Below, piece by piece: positions 19,916 through 29,171 of a DNA stretch of 35,223 nucleotides. Source of the DNA: a virus; IMG/VR virus record IMGVR_UViG_3300035681_000075, positions 1-35,223 of that record; one strand, written 5' to 3'. Position numbers and translations under genes: made by a program. Every line of letters starts with the position of its first letter. The first letter of the stretch is position 1. The notes beneath the pieces were generated by a model. That model was not told the origin of the DNA and made no database searches. It was given only the letters and a program-made list of their open reading frames with translations.

Positions 19916-19978
19916 CCGGACTTGGAACCGTTACGAAGTCTAGTCTTCGTAGTGCATTACACTCCGTAGAGTGTCCTC
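19916..19978 (-). ncRNA. Three-hairpin RNA element with T-loop, copy 2
   Basis: On the minus strand GAGGACACTC begins hairpin A (19969-19974 with 19959-19964, loop TACG closed by C-G, a stable UNCG loop). Next are seven bases AATGCAC, hairpin B (19945-19951 with 19932-19938, loop ACTAGA), and hairpin C with loop TTCCAAGT (stem CGG/CCG, 19917-19930). Order, linker length and the loop strings ACTAG and TTCCAAG are shared with 16031-16120. It begins just two bases after the 19981-20439 stop and is followed by a terminator, as expected for a 3'-end RNA. Confidence 0.55.
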
Positions 19979-19980
19979 TG

Positions 19981-20439
19981 CTATCTAAGAAAAACAGTTA
20001 CAACATCTTTAACAGCCAATTTGTTATCAGCAGCTACACACCCAGCATGTTCTGATGCAAAGAAAGTTACTCCGTCCAAGTTGCTGCGTTCTTTAACTTG
20101 CTTTGGGTGACAACACAGAATTTTTGTTATTTTGACATCAAATTGTTTAAGTACTAAATTCAATGGGCAATGAGTATTATTTGGAAAAAACCAAACATAA
20201 CCATCAGACCCTCCGTGGATTCTTAGAATTACATCTCCATCGGTACTCTTAACTAATTCCCAAGCTGGTGCATTGTATTGATCCATCCAGTCAGCTACAG
20301 CAATAACTTTTGCTACAGTAAACTTTCCAGCAACTGGATACGCTTCGCTAACTTGATTTGCTTTTACATACAAAGCAACTGATACTGGAGCAATAAAAGT
20401 TACAAATACAATAGTCAAACCAATAATAAAATTCTTCAT
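19981..20439 (-). CDS. Exported or membrane-anchored hypothetical protein (152 aa)
   Basis: ATG 20439 follows AAAGGAGTCCGAG; the frame to 20505 has no site. The N-terminus MKNFIIGLTIVFVTFIAPVS is a signal or anchor segment. The remainder is a soluble domain with several Cys (THCPLNL, ILCCHPKQ, GCVAADN) that could form disulfides in the periplasm or outside. Not recognised. Its 3' region carries RNA element copy 2. Confidence 0.55.
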   Translation of the reverse strand: MKNFIIGLTIVFVTFIAPVSVALYVKANQVSEAYPVAGKFTVAKVIAVADWMDQYNAPAWELVKSTDGDVILRIHGGSDGYVWFFPNNTHCPLNLVLKQFDVKITKILCCHPKQVKERSNLDGVTFFASEHAGCVAADNKLAVKDVVTVFLR

Positions 20440-20476
20440 CTCGGACTCCTTTGTTAGATCGAACAACATCAACACT

Positions 20477-20528
20477 CCCCTGTTTGCAACACACACGCAT
20501 CGCACAAGTCACAGGGGGGGGTAGGGGT
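20477..20528 (-). other. Leader hairpin and G-run upstream of the exported-protein gene
   Basis: In the 210-bp gap, CCCCTGT (20477-20483) can pair with ACAGGGG (20511-20517). The second arm sits in a run of eight G (20514-20521), followed by TAGGGG. On the minus strand this is a C-run leader about 75 bp before ATG 20439. A mononucleotide run of this length can be length-variable; no coding frame crosses it. Confidence 0.35.
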
Positions 20529-20590
20529 GTCAATTCACTTTCACACAACCACATAGGAATACCCTCGACCCTGCCCTTAATACGGGGGTT

Positions 20591-20622
20591 AAAAAAAGAA
20601 CGCCTGTCAAAACGACAGGCGC
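20591..20622 (-). terminator. Strong intrinsic terminator
   Basis: A perfect 8-bp stem CGCCTGTC/GACAGGCG (20601-20608 with 20614-20621, 5-nt loop) is followed on the minus strand by TTCTTTTTTT. It terminates the 947-aa gene. Confidence 0.9.
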
Positions 20623-20649
20623 ATAATGAATGTTTAAATTAAGAAATGA

Positions 20650-23493
20650 TTACCTTCGGTTTAGATCAGTCCAGTTATTGATCGGTGTTGTACCTTCTGT
20701 CCTTAAGATTCCTTCTTTCTCTTCAATCCTGTCACGGGTAGTAGCGTTCTTATCAATCCTAAGAGCATGAAAGTCCATAAACTCCATCAAGGTTGGAACA
20801 GTAACATCTGCTCCCGTGATAGGGTCTTGCTTAATTACATATCCTTTAAAATCATTTGCGTTTAAAAACTCTGATGTTTTGAAATACTTAAGCGGAATAA
20901 CATCGTTGATATGTGCTCTTATTTCATTTAACTGGTCAAGGGTAGTAGCTTCTTGGATAAGAGTTGGAATAGAAGCCCTTCCTCTCATAGCAATAAAATC
21001 TCCCCGTCTTCCCATTTGTACAAACGAATCATACTCACTATTCAAAGGATCTGTCTGTGCTTTAAGCCTATCCCTTTCTTGGTTAAGTGCAGAGTTTCTT
21101 GGATCTCGGCTTATATCATCTTGCCGTGTAAACATGTTTTGCAATTCCATGTACCGATTCATGTACTTGGTTATACTGGCACTTTTTCTTGCTTCTTTCA
21201 TTTCTGGAAGTGCGTTAATTCTTTTACCAATTTGAAAACGAAGTCTTCTTGTATACATGCTCATTTGTTCGTTAACAACATCTTGCAATTCTTTTCCCGT
21301 GTACCCTTGCTGTATAAAGTGTAATTGAGAAGCTTCCCTCATTTTTCTAAGGTGATAGTTCTTTTCAATCCCCACTTTTCCAATGGTAGATTCTCCCAGT
21401 GAAGTTAAATCCCTAACCCTTTTACTTTTATCTTTTGCTTCTCGTATTGCTTGTTTTTTAAATTCTTTGCTTTCTCTTTCTCTCCGTGCTTCTGGGTTCA
21501 TCTCTTTTCTTTTTTTAATCTGCTCTTCTTTTTGTTTTCGTGGGGTAAGCTCATTCATACTGGTAGTTCCATCTCGTCTACCAGAAACATAAAGGTTGAA
21601 TAACACTTTATTGTCTTTAATAATATCTTCCATTGCGTTAATAATAGGCATGTTTTTAAGCCTTACACTCAAGCTGCTTAACGACAAAATGTTTTGAATG
21701 TAGTTACAAACAACCATCTTACCGCCATCTCCCCTGTGTACTCTTTCTAGTTCTTCCCTAACTTTTTTCTGTAAGTCATAAATGTTATTGATTCCAAACA
21801 TTCTTATTTTTTTTCCAAAGCTTGCACTTTCTTGAATATTAATTAAAAAAGGATCAACACTAACTTGCACCCTGTCTTTAACTTTTGTAAATACAAACTC
21901 TTGCATGCTTGAGCTAAACGCATACTCAAAGTATTTGTTTTGTACAAACGGCAAAAACTTACTTAAGAAATCTTTACCCATTGCGTTTTCTAATACATCT
22001 CCTTGGTTTTTACTCCAAGCTACTAATATACTTTCCCCTTCTTGTTTTATTTTTTCTCCTATGATTTTTGAAACATAGGCTTTGAATTTATCAACGCTTT
22101 TAATTCCTTGTTTTTTCATTTTAGAAATGGCTGAGTTCTCACTTACTAACCTAAGAACATTTTCTTTTTTAAGTAAATTGCTTTCAACAATTTCATTTCC
22201 AATAGCTGCTATAGTCCTAGCCCCTGCTGCTGTTCGTACATACGCTTTGGGATCAAACCCAATCTTTATCATCCTGTCCATTAAAGCTTTATCTTTAAAC
22301 GCTCGAAGAATTTGATCATCATCTTTTTTAAATATAGCTAACTCACGGTGGTTCACTTCTTTTTTATACGCTGCTTGTACTTTAGGCATATCTACTTTTG
22401 CTGGGTCATTAACAGCATATGAAACCAGTAAACCTAATACTTTACTTTCTTTGCCTAACTTTTTTATTAAGTCTTTTGCTCGTTTAGGGTGCAGCTTAGT
22501 TCCTATGTTTCTAATACCTCTTAAGTCACCAGCATTTAAAAGTTTTATAACCTCCCTACTCAAAACAAAACTATCTCTAATTTGTCCTGGTGCAATATTA
22601 CCCGTGGACAAAGTAGCCATACTTTCAACAATTTGAGTGTTATAAAAGTAAACTGCTTTTGTTAGCTTTCTAACTTTTCTAAACTCCAACATCAATGAGT
22701 TTTTAGCAGCAACAGTAAACGAGTCTTTTGGTAATACATTTAATAAATCATCAAGAGCATTTGAAGCTTCAACGGCATTTGCTGAATTAAGAATTTTTTG
22801 TATAGGTGCAGGTAGTTGTTTAATCTTAGAAATGATCTCTGCAATTTCTCTTTCGGCAGCTTGAAGCTCCGAGGCATTAGACCTTGTTGCAGAAGACTTA
22901 TACAAACCTTCCCACTTTTTAAAATCACTTGTTGTAGGATTTCCTATCTGCCGAATAATATTTGCTCTTGCTTGCCCTGCTGTTCCAACCACTAAATTAT
23001 TTACCGTATTTTGTTCTTTACTTAATACCGACTTTCTTCCTGTCCGTGCAAACCTTGCTTCTTCTACAAACTTAAAATGCTGATCTGCAAAAGCTTTTCT
23101 TCTTTCTAATGCTCCCAAAACATACTTATCCCCGTCTTCATAAGTAGTCACAATTTTATTCCACGCTTGTGGTTTATCTTTTTTAAGCTGTTGCATAAAT
23201 GTAGACTTAAGCCAATTATCTTTTAATACACTAAGATGCTTACTTACATCTGTGACAAAAGTATTTCCTATCAAACTTCTATAAACACTTGGGTTTCTTC
23301 TTCGTACTTCTTTTATCCACTTTGATAATTCGGTGGCACTACCATCAACAGGGAGAGGAAGGATAGAATTACTTTTTCCCATAGCCCGAAGCAATGCACT
23401 TCCTCGTAAATCTAAATCAGTCATAAAACTTGCTATATCCCAAACATTCCTATGCCTGTTCAAAAGGTCTTTGATTCTGGAATTTATTGCCAT
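20650..23493 (-). CDS. Large basic helical protein of unknown function (947 aa)
   Basis: I chose ATG 23493 behind CGGAGATGAAAAA; the frame to 23553 would start in the divergent promoter region. The protein is predicted almost entirely alpha-helical and strongly basic, with a Lys/Arg/Glu-rich stretch at about 680-720 (KEEQIKKRKEMNPEARRERE). No enzymatic motif is seen. It is transcribed away from the portal gene and has its own strong terminator. Codon use is AT-rich like the virion genes, unlike the early genes. Size, basicity and location by the head genes suggest an internal virion or ejected protein, but this is inference only. Confidence 0.6.
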   Translation of the reverse strand: MAINSRIKDLLNRHRNVWDIASFMTDLDLRGSALLRAMGKSNSILPLPVDGSATELSKWIKEVRRRNPSVYRSLIGNTFVTDVSKHLSVLKDNWLKSTFMQQLKKDKPQAWNKIVTTYEDGDKYVLGALERRKAFADQHFKFVEEARFARTGRKSVLSKEQNTVNNLVVGTAGQARANIIRQIGNPTTSDFKKWEGLYKSSATRSNASELQAAEREIAEIISKIKQLPAPIQKILNSANAVEASNALDDLLNVLPKDSFTVAAKNSLMLEFRKVRKLTKAVYFYNTQIVESMATLSTGNIAPGQIRDSFVLSREVIKLLNAGDLRGIRNIGTKLHPKRAKDLIKKLGKESKVLGLLVSYAVNDPAKVDMPKVQAAYKKEVNHRELAIFKKDDDQILRAFKDKALMDRMIKIGFDPKAYVRTAAGARTIAAIGNEIVESNLLKKENVLRLVSENSAISKMKKQGIKSVDKFKAYVSKIIGEKIKQEGESILVAWSKNQGDVLENAMGKDFLSKFLPFVQNKYFEYAFSSSMQEFVFTKVKDRVQVSVDPFLINIQESASFGKKIRMFGINNIYDLQKKVREELERVHRGDGGKMVVCNYIQNILSLSSLSVRLKNMPIINAMEDIIKDNKVLFNLYVSGRRDGTTSMNELTPRKQKEEQIKKRKEMNPEARRERESKEFKKQAIREAKDKSKRVRDLTSLGESTIGKVGIEKNYHLRKMREASQLHFIQQGYTGKELQDVVNEQMSMYTRRLRFQIGKRINALPEMKEARKSASITKYMNRYMELQNMFTRQDDISRDPRNSALNQERDRLKAQTDPLNSEYDSFVQMGRRGDFIAMRGRASIPTLIQEATTLDQLNEIRAHINDVIPLKYFKTSEFLNANDFKGYVIKQDPITGADVTVPTLMEFMDFHALRIDKNATTRDRIEEKEGILRTEGTTPINNWTDLNRR

Positions 23494-23519
23494 TTTTTCA
23501 TCTCCGTGGCATCTTTCTA

Positions 23520-23548
23520 TTGATCCATATCTTAATTTATACCATAAT
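23520..23548 (+). promoter_or_regulatory. Sigma70-like promoter of the virion operon
   Basis: TTGATC (23520-23525) and CATAAT (23543-23548) are separated by 17 bp. They lie 36 bp upstream of the portal ATG in the only gap between the divergent transcription units. No other such good match is seen in this gap on the plus strand. Confidence 0.5.
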
Positions 23549-23583
23549 AGCAATATTAGCGATCTTAAATATAAGGGTTAATT

Positions 23584-24924
23584 ATGGCAAAGCGTAAGCG
23601 TAAACTTCGCCTCCCTCCTGACCAAGCATCAGATAGGGATCTTTCAACGCTTCTATCTTATGGTCCTTCCTTTCTTCCCTATGTTGCTGCATGGACAGAC
23701 TCTCGCATTGAGCAAGTTCGGAACTTTAAGCACTGGATATACATTGCAGTCAGAACTATTGCCAAGCAAGTTGCTTCTCAAATACCTAATGTGTCATGGA
23801 CATACCATCACTCTTTAGCTGCTCCCCGTGCAAACTACCTACGCTCAAAAGCCCTAATACCCCTGCTATCCCATGAAGACTTAGAACCAGTACCGGACAA
23901 ACACCCCTTACTGCGTTTGTTAAAAGACCCCAACGATCCTGACACTTCTTATGATCTTTGGTATGAAACCATCATGTTTCATCACCTCACAGGTATAGCG
24001 TACTGGTGGATGCCAAAGAATGCTCTTGGCCTCCCTGCTGCAATTTGGGTAGTTCCTTCGCATTGGATGTGGCCCATTGTTGGTCAAGACAAACTTATTG
24101 AAGGTTATGAGATCCGACCTATTGAGGGTAATTACTTTCGTAAGTTTTTACCTGTTGACGAAATCGTAGTGTTTAAAGACAAGTCGCCCATCTCAAAGAT
24201 TGATGGTTACTCCCCGCTAACAGCAGGCGCACAGTGGGGCGATACAATGGAAATGATTAACCGCAGTCGTTGGCATGCTTACAAAAACGGAACATTTCCA
24301 ACAGTAGCTGTTCAGTTTGATGGGAAGTTTCAAGACCCTAGTGATGAAGACCTTCGCCGAATTGAATCCAAGTTTATGTCCCGATACACAGGTGAAACCC
24401 GATCTAACCGTCCAATGTTTTTACCGCCAGGTGTTTCGGTTAACCCAATATCTCTTGGCATTAACCAAATGTTATTCGGTGAAACGGCAAACGAAGTAAG
24501 AGACAACCTACTAGCCTTGTTTGGTGTACCCGCCTCCGCAGCAGGGCTTTCTAAAGACATGACATATGGTTCGGTAATGGCATCTCATGCTGGGTTTATG
24601 CAGCAAACTATTAACCCTTTACTCCGTTATTTTGGTCAAGTAATCACTGAGAAGGTTGCTCATCGTTATGATGAATCTTTAAAAGTTTGGTGGGAAGACA
24701 TCACCCCGCACGATCCAGAGCTTGTAGAAAAACAAATTCAAACCGACTTAATGTGTGGTGCTATAACTCCTAACGAAGTTCGTATTATGCGTGGCAGACA
24801 ACCTTTTCCAACAGCATGGGGGGATAACCCAATTCTTCCTGTTAATGTTGCAAGCAATCCAATGGGTGGTACACATGCTCCCGTACCCGCTCCTTTATCC
24901 AATCCAAACGATAACAGAGGATAA
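23584..24924 (+). CDS. Portal protein (HK97-type)
   Basis: The 446-residue product shows the expected HK97-type portal order. The N-terminal helix FKHWIYIAVRTIAKQVASQI is followed by HPLLRLLKDPND, then a wing part LWYETIMFHHLTGIAYWWMP with AIWVVPSHWMWPI. Next come DEIVVFKDKSP, GYSPLTAGAQWGDTM, the stem/crown region NEVRDNLLALFGVPASAAGL, and TYGSVMASHAGFMQQTINPL. It forms the dodecameric ring at the capsid vertex through which DNA enters and leaves. It is the first gene of the plus-strand virion operon behind a weak AAGGGTTAATT site. The terminase that should dock here is not in the window. Confidence 0.95.
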   Translation: MAKRKRKLRLPPDQASDRDLSTLLSYGPSFLPYVAAWTDSRIEQVRNFKHWIYIAVRTIAKQVASQIPNVSWTYHHSLAAPRANYLRSKALIPLLSHEDLEPVPDKHPLLRLLKDPNDPDTSYDLWYETIMFHHLTGIAYWWMPKNALGLPAAIWVVPSHWMWPIVGQDKLIEGYEIRPIEGNYFRKFLPVDEIVVFKDKSPISKIDGYSPLTAGAQWGDTMEMINRSRWHAYKNGTFPTVAVQFDGKFQDPSDEDLRRIESKFMSRYTGETRSNRPMFLPPGVSVNPISLGINQMLFGETANEVRDNLLALFGVPASAAGLSKDMTYGSVMASHAGFMQQTINPLLRYFGQVITEKVAHRYDESLKVWWEDITPHDPELVEKQIQTDLMCGAITPNEVRIMRGRQPFPTAWGDNPILPVNVASNPMGGTHAPVPAPLSNPNDNRG

Positions 24925-24926
24925 TC

Positions 24927-27455
24927 ATGAGTAAATTTGAAATACCATCATCGCTTGAAACAGCCAGTCCCGAACTACTTAGAAGGTTTATTCAAGACCG
25001 AAAAGCTTTTCATAACGATCAACTAAAAAAGTCTGGGGTACTTTCCCTACCTCCCCAGTACTTACGAAACATGGCTCACACCCTAGGCCAATCGCCTTCC
25101 GCTCCCCTAGCTCTTGATTCAGATGATGCTGAAGAGCCAAAGGTAGATACATACAACATGACCGCTCGTTTTGTAATTACAACATCGGGCAAAGATAGAC
25201 ACGGTGACATTGTTTTACCCCGAGGTTGCGTATCCCATCTTAAAAACTATACTCGTAACCCTCGCATATTCTTTGCTCACAAAACCGAAGAGCTTCCTAT
25301 TGCATCTGCCCGTGACCCAGAAGGCAACCTTGCCCTTGAGATTCTTGAAGACAAAATCTACTCTACAGCTTACTTCCACGGAGAAACCCGTGAGTCAGAA
25401 CTAATCTTTCGTCTAATAGCCCGCAAAGAATTACAAGCTTGCTCCATAGGTTTTCTTCCTATCCGAGCTACTCTTATTGAAGATGAAGATGAAGAAGACC
25501 TTATCGACATAACAACAGGGGAAGAGATTCTTAACTTCCGTTCTAACTCTGCTCGTCAAATGCCATGCCTTCGATTTTTAGAATGGGATATGATTGAGTG
25601 GAGCGTAGTGCCTATCCCTGCAAACCAAGATGCACTTGCAGCCCACCTTTCCCGTGGACACATTGAAGGAGAAAAACTTTCTCCTTCTATCAAAAGAACA
25701 TTATCTTCTTTTGTGTCTAAAAAGAAAAATGTTTCAGTTTCACTTTCTCTTCCTTTAATCCAAGAAGAAGAAAGTGAAATTGAAACTCTGGAAAAAGAAA
25801 TTGAAAAAGAAATAGAAGAAAATGAAAACGAAAAAGCTGCTGAGGTAGATAAAGAAAAATTAGACGAAGTGTTTGCAAGCTATAAAAAAGAAACAAACAT
25901 GGGTTATGCAGCCCTTAAGAAATGGTCTGAGAGTGCTTGTTCCAAACGAGCATCTCTTAGTAGAGGTCCTATTAATCGTAACCTAGAACTTTTATCTACT
26001 CCTAAAGATAAGTGGACAGCAAAGCATATTACATGGGCAAACAAGACTATAGCCTTTAACACTCGCATGCTTGGTATGCCTAGAGGTAAAAGAATTTCTG
26101 AAGAATGTCCTTGGTCAAAGCGTGACATTTCCCTAAAAAATTGGGCTTACGACCCAGGCAAGACTCCCGAAAGTAAAAAAGAGTTAGGCGAAGAAATAAC
26201 TCATCAGATGTATGCAGGGCCTAGTCCTGGTGTTGATCTTCCTTTGGCTGAGAAAAAGAATCCTCCCGCTCCACCTAAAGATCAAATAACAGGAAGCGAT
26301 ACTAACAAGCCTAACTCGGCTTCGGATGATAAAGGCAAAATTACAATTAGTCAGTCAACCGAAAAGACTCTTAAGAATAAAATAAAAGAGCATAATGAAA
26401 AGATGAAAGAAAAACCAGCATGGGCAAAGACTACTCTAGGGGCAGTCAAGTCTGTGTATCGCCGAGGGGCAGGGGCTTTCTCTTCTTCCCACCGTCCTAA
26501 CATGACCCGTGCTCAATGGGCTTTTGCAAGGGTTAATGCTTTCTTATATCTTTGTAAAAACGGAAAACCAGAAAACAAAAAATACATAACAGACAATGAT
26601 CTCTTACACAAAGATCATCCTAAGTATTCCAAAGAAAAAAAATCTATTAAGAGTGCTAAAACCCTATCACGCTTAGAAACAAATTCTTTGTTTGGTAAAC
26701 TTTTAGCAAAGCAATACAAGGCAGTAAAGTCTGAGGTCAAGATGGCTATGGCGGTCCTCTTGTCCTTGCAAGAAGGATTACTCCCCGAAAAAATTAAAAT
26801 CGGGGTTTACATCATCCTTGCAAAGCATTATAAATTATTAGATATAACCTCTCCGGTTTATCGCAAGATTTCTAGCCTTGAAGAAATTAAAACGATGTTT
26901 CCGGAAATTGACATTAAGGAGTTTACTACCGTGGCAACCAACGAAGAAAACTGGATTAAGAGCGCAATGGATGAATTACAATCACCCCCTACTCAGGGCA
27001 AGCCAAAAAAGAAAAAGAAAGAAGATGAAGACGAAGAAGAAAAATACGCTTCTTCTAAAGACGATGAAGAAAAAGCAGAAGATGAAGATGCAGAAGAAAA
27101 AGCTGCCGATGACGATGACGAAAAAGAAGACAAAGAAGTAGACGAAGAAGAAAAAGAAATGGATGAAGAAGAAAAAGCTGAAGACGAAGACGAAGAAAAA
27201 ATGGTAGAAACCAAAGATATTCTTAAGTCTATGTCCGCAGTAATGCAATCCATGCACGAATGCTCAAACGCTCACACCGAGCTTCTTAAAGGTCTTCACG
27301 AAAAGATGGACGAATGTATGAAAGCATTTGCTCCTAAAGAAGACAAAGAACAGGAAGAAGACGAAATGAAGTCTATTCTTTCTGGTCTACTAACACTCAA
27401 GTCAAACCAAGACGCTTTAAACCGCCGTCTGTTTGAAGTGACAGGAAAACGGTAA
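24927..27455 (+). CDS. Prohead protease fused to long scaffold-like region (842 aa)
   Basis: Residues ~74-245 are an HK97-family (U35) prohead protease. TARFVITTSGKDRHGDIV starts the domain, FFAHKT supplies the His (118), and ACSIGF supplies the Ser (173). MIEWSVVPIPAN completes it. Family proteases are usually near 200 aa; this one continues for 600 more. Residues ~325-400 (KKWSESACSKRASLS, RNLELLSTPKDKWT) and ~499-562 (RRGAGAFSSSHRPNMTRAQW, NDLLHKDHP) are two blocks seen in structural proteins of other phages. Residues ~692-757 are Glu/Asp/Lys repeats, and the rest is coiled coil. The fused part most likely acts as the scaffold or delta domain during head assembly. Confidence 0.85.
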   Translation: MSKFEIPSSLETASPELLRRFIQDRKAFHNDQLKKSGVLSLPPQYLRNMAHTLGQSPSAPLALDSDDAEEPKVDTYNMTARFVITTSGKDRHGDIVLPRGCVSHLKNYTRNPRIFFAHKTEELPIASARDPEGNLALEILEDKIYSTAYFHGETRESELIFRLIARKELQACSIGFLPIRATLIEDEDEEDLIDITTGEEILNFRSNSARQMPCLRFLEWDMIEWSVVPIPANQDALAAHLSRGHIEGEKLSPSIKRTLSSFVSKKKNVSVSLSLPLIQEEESEIETLEKEIEKEIEENENEKAAEVDKEKLDEVFASYKKETNMGYAALKKWSESACSKRASLSRGPINRNLELLSTPKDKWTAKHITWANKTIAFNTRMLGMPRGKRISEECPWSKRDISLKNWAYDPGKTPESKKELGEEITHQMYAGPSPGVDLPLAEKKNPPAPPKDQITGSDTNKPNSASDDKGKITISQSTEKTLKNKIKEHNEKMKEKPAWAKTTLGAVKSVYRRGAGAFSSSHRPNMTRAQWAFARVNAFLYLCKNGKPENKKYITDNDLLHKDHPKYSKEKKSIKSAKTLSRLETNSLFGKLLAKQYKAVKSEVKMAMAVLLSLQEGLLPEKIKIGVYIILAKHYKLLDITSPVYRKISSLEEIKTMFPEIDIKEFTTVATNEENWIKSAMDELQSPPTQGKPKKKKKEDEDEEEKYASSKDDEEKAEDEDAEEKAADDDDEKEDKEVDEEEKEMDEEEKAEDEDEEKMVETKDILKSMSAVMQSMHECSNAHTELLKGLHEKMDECMKAFAPKEDKEQEEDEMKSILSGLLTLKSNQDALNRRLFEVTGKR

Positions 27456-27673
27456 TGTCTTCGCTTAAAACGAAAAAACATTCTGGTACTTGCTCTACTT
27501 GTTCTTTTTGGGAATCCCAAGAAAAACAAGTAGGGGAGTGCCATCGCTTTCCTCCGGTTCTCATTCAATCCGTACCTGGCAGTCATTTGCTTCCAGAAGG
27601 AAAGATGGGAATTTTCCCCTTAACCCAAGCAACTATTACTTGTGGTGAGTTTAAGTCCTCAACCCTTTTATAA
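27455..27673 (+). CDS. Small Cys-containing protein, CxxC...C...CGE type (72 aa)
   Basis: The start ATG overlaps the preceding stop (TAATG). CSTCSFWESQEKQVGECHRF followed by PP and later ATITCGEF gives four Cys in the order CxxC-x(n)-C-x(n)-C. This matches a common small family of bacterial and phage proteins (C-x-x-C-x-F-W...G-x-C-x-R-x-P-P...C-G-E) thought to bind metal; their role is not established. It sits between protease and major capsid genes. Confidence 0.65.
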   Translation: MSSLKTKKHSGTCSTCSFWESQEKQVGECHRFPPVLIQSVPGSHLLPEGKMGIFPLTQATITCGEFKSSTLL

Positions 27674-27685
27674 AGGAATCTATTC

Positions 27686-29101
27686 ATGGCCGAGAAAAAT
27701 CTTAAGCCCGTGCTGGATGCAATCCAGAACATCACGGACACTCAGTCCAAGTTCCAAAACAAATTGGAAGAAATCGAAGTAGGCTCAAAGTCTGCTCGAA
27801 ACAATTCCACCCTTAACGCTCCCCAAGTGCGTAAAGGCGAAAACACTATGAGTAGCCGAGGCTATAGCTTCGTAAAACTCTTTGGTCTTCTTCGTGGCGA
27901 ACTTGCTCCTGAGCAAGCACGGGTTGAATGGGAAATGGCACAGAACCTTCAAAAGCTTTATGTAGACCGTCTTGGCTACAACAAAGCCCACACTAACACA
28001 ATCATGGCTCCCTTTGGTAGCGATTACATTGCTGAAATCCCTGGCGAAGAAGGCTTTGCAAAGGAAGTAAGGCAAGTTGTATCCGCTGGCATTAGTGGTT
28101 ATGACCGTGAAGAAGTGCGTGGCATTCGTGCCAAGCATTGGGGTGTTCAGAAAGCAATGTCTTGGATCGATGAATCCCAAGGTGGTGCTTTGGTAGCTCC
28201 CCCAATCCAAGGCGAACTTATTGAACTTCTTCGTAACAACGAAGTGTTCATGGCTGCTGGTGCTCGCACCATTGCAATGCCACCAAATGGAAGAATCACC
28301 TTCCCAAGACAAACCAATGCTGGCACAGCTTACTGGGTTGGTGAATCCAACGCAGTTACAGACTCAACACCCGCAACAGGTGATGTGCTCTTGCAAGCTA
28401 AAAAGCTTGGTATCTTGTGCAAAGTTCCTAACGAACTTTTCCGATTTAGTTCTGTTTCGGTTGAAATGTTCTTGCGAGAAGATATCAGCCGTGTACTTGC
28501 TTTGCGTTTGGATAAGTCGTTGTTGGAAGCTGCTGGTTCGACTAACGAACCTAAGGGCTTGATCAACTACGCTAATATTACCAGACACACCGCCAAGACT
28601 CCTGGCACAAACGGTGACACCTTCACACCAGAAGATGTTGCAAACATGATTGGTAAAGTCGAAGAACAAAACGCACAGTTTAAGTCCTTCGTCATGCGAC
28701 CTCTTATGTATGCTGCAATCGCCAACAGGCGAGCCGATGCCGTCACCGCTGGTGATAGCAAAGGACCATTTGTGTTCAACATGTTCCGTGAGTTGAACCA
28801 AAACAGCATTGACTACTCTCGAGGCACCCCTGGCAATCTATACGGCCACCCCGTATTTAAGAGCACCCAGATTTCCGCTAGTAGGTCTAAAGGAAGCTCA
28901 AGCAACCTTTCCTATATCCTTGGTGGTGATTTTGCTGATTACCTCATTGCTATGTCAGGTGCCATCGAGTTTCAAATTTCAACCCAAGGTGACACACCCT
29001 TCACGACCGACCAAACTTGGTATCGAGGGATTATGTACACCGATGGCGCACCTCGCCATGAAGCATCTTTCGTACTTTGCGATAACCTCAATATCGCTTA
29101 A
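27686..29101 (+). CDS. Major capsid protein (HK97-fold)
   Basis: The 471-residue product has a charged helical N-terminus (residues 1-~50, delta-domain-like, probably removed by the protease). Then come the HK97-fold signatures: GGALVAPPIQGELIELLRNN, TIAMPPNGRITFPRQTNAGT, AYWVGESNAVTDSTPA, LRLDKSLLEAAGSTNEPKGL, and the C-terminal FADYLIAMSGAIEFQIST. This order is typical of Phage_capsid family proteins. It follows the protease directly and has AAAGGAATCTATTC upstream. A terminator-like hairpin behind the gene could raise its mRNA level relative to the genes downstream. Confidence 0.95.
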   Translation: MAEKNLKPVLDAIQNITDTQSKFQNKLEEIEVGSKSARNNSTLNAPQVRKGENTMSSRGYSFVKLFGLLRGELAPEQARVEWEMAQNLQKLYVDRLGYNKAHTNTIMAPFGSDYIAEIPGEEGFAKEVRQVVSAGISGYDREEVRGIRAKHWGVQKAMSWIDESQGGALVAPPIQGELIELLRNNEVFMAAGARTIAMPPNGRITFPRQTNAGTAYWVGESNAVTDSTPATGDVLLQAKKLGILCKVPNELFRFSSVSVEMFLREDISRVLALRLDKSLLEAAGSTNEPKGLINYANITRHTAKTPGTNGDTFTPEDVANMIGKVEEQNAQFKSFVMRPLMYAAIANRRADAVTAGDSKGPFVFNMFRELNQNSIDYSRGTPGNLYGHPVFKSTQISASRSKGSSSNLSYILGGDFADYLIAMSGAIEFQISTQGDTPFTTDQTWYRGIMYTDGAPRHEASFVLCDNLNIA

Positions 29102-29115
29102 TTAACAACCATGTT

Positions 29116-29144
29116 GCCCAGAGGCTAACCCCTCTGGGCTTTCT
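29116..29144 (+). terminator. Intrinsic terminator behind the capsid gene
   Basis: A perfect 9-bp stem GCCCAGAGG/CCTCTGGGC (29116-29124 with 29131-29139, 6-nt loop) is followed by TTTCT. It lies 15 bp behind the major capsid stop. The short T-run suggests partial termination, leaving read-through into the connector and tail genes. Confidence 0.65.
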
Positions 29145-29171
29145 AAACTCAAACATAAAGGAACACTATCC

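Noticed and set aside
26982-27257. Minus-strand Phe- or Ser-rich open frames
   Set aside because: They are the reverse complement of the Glu/Asp/Lys tract in the protease fusion; no ribosome site.
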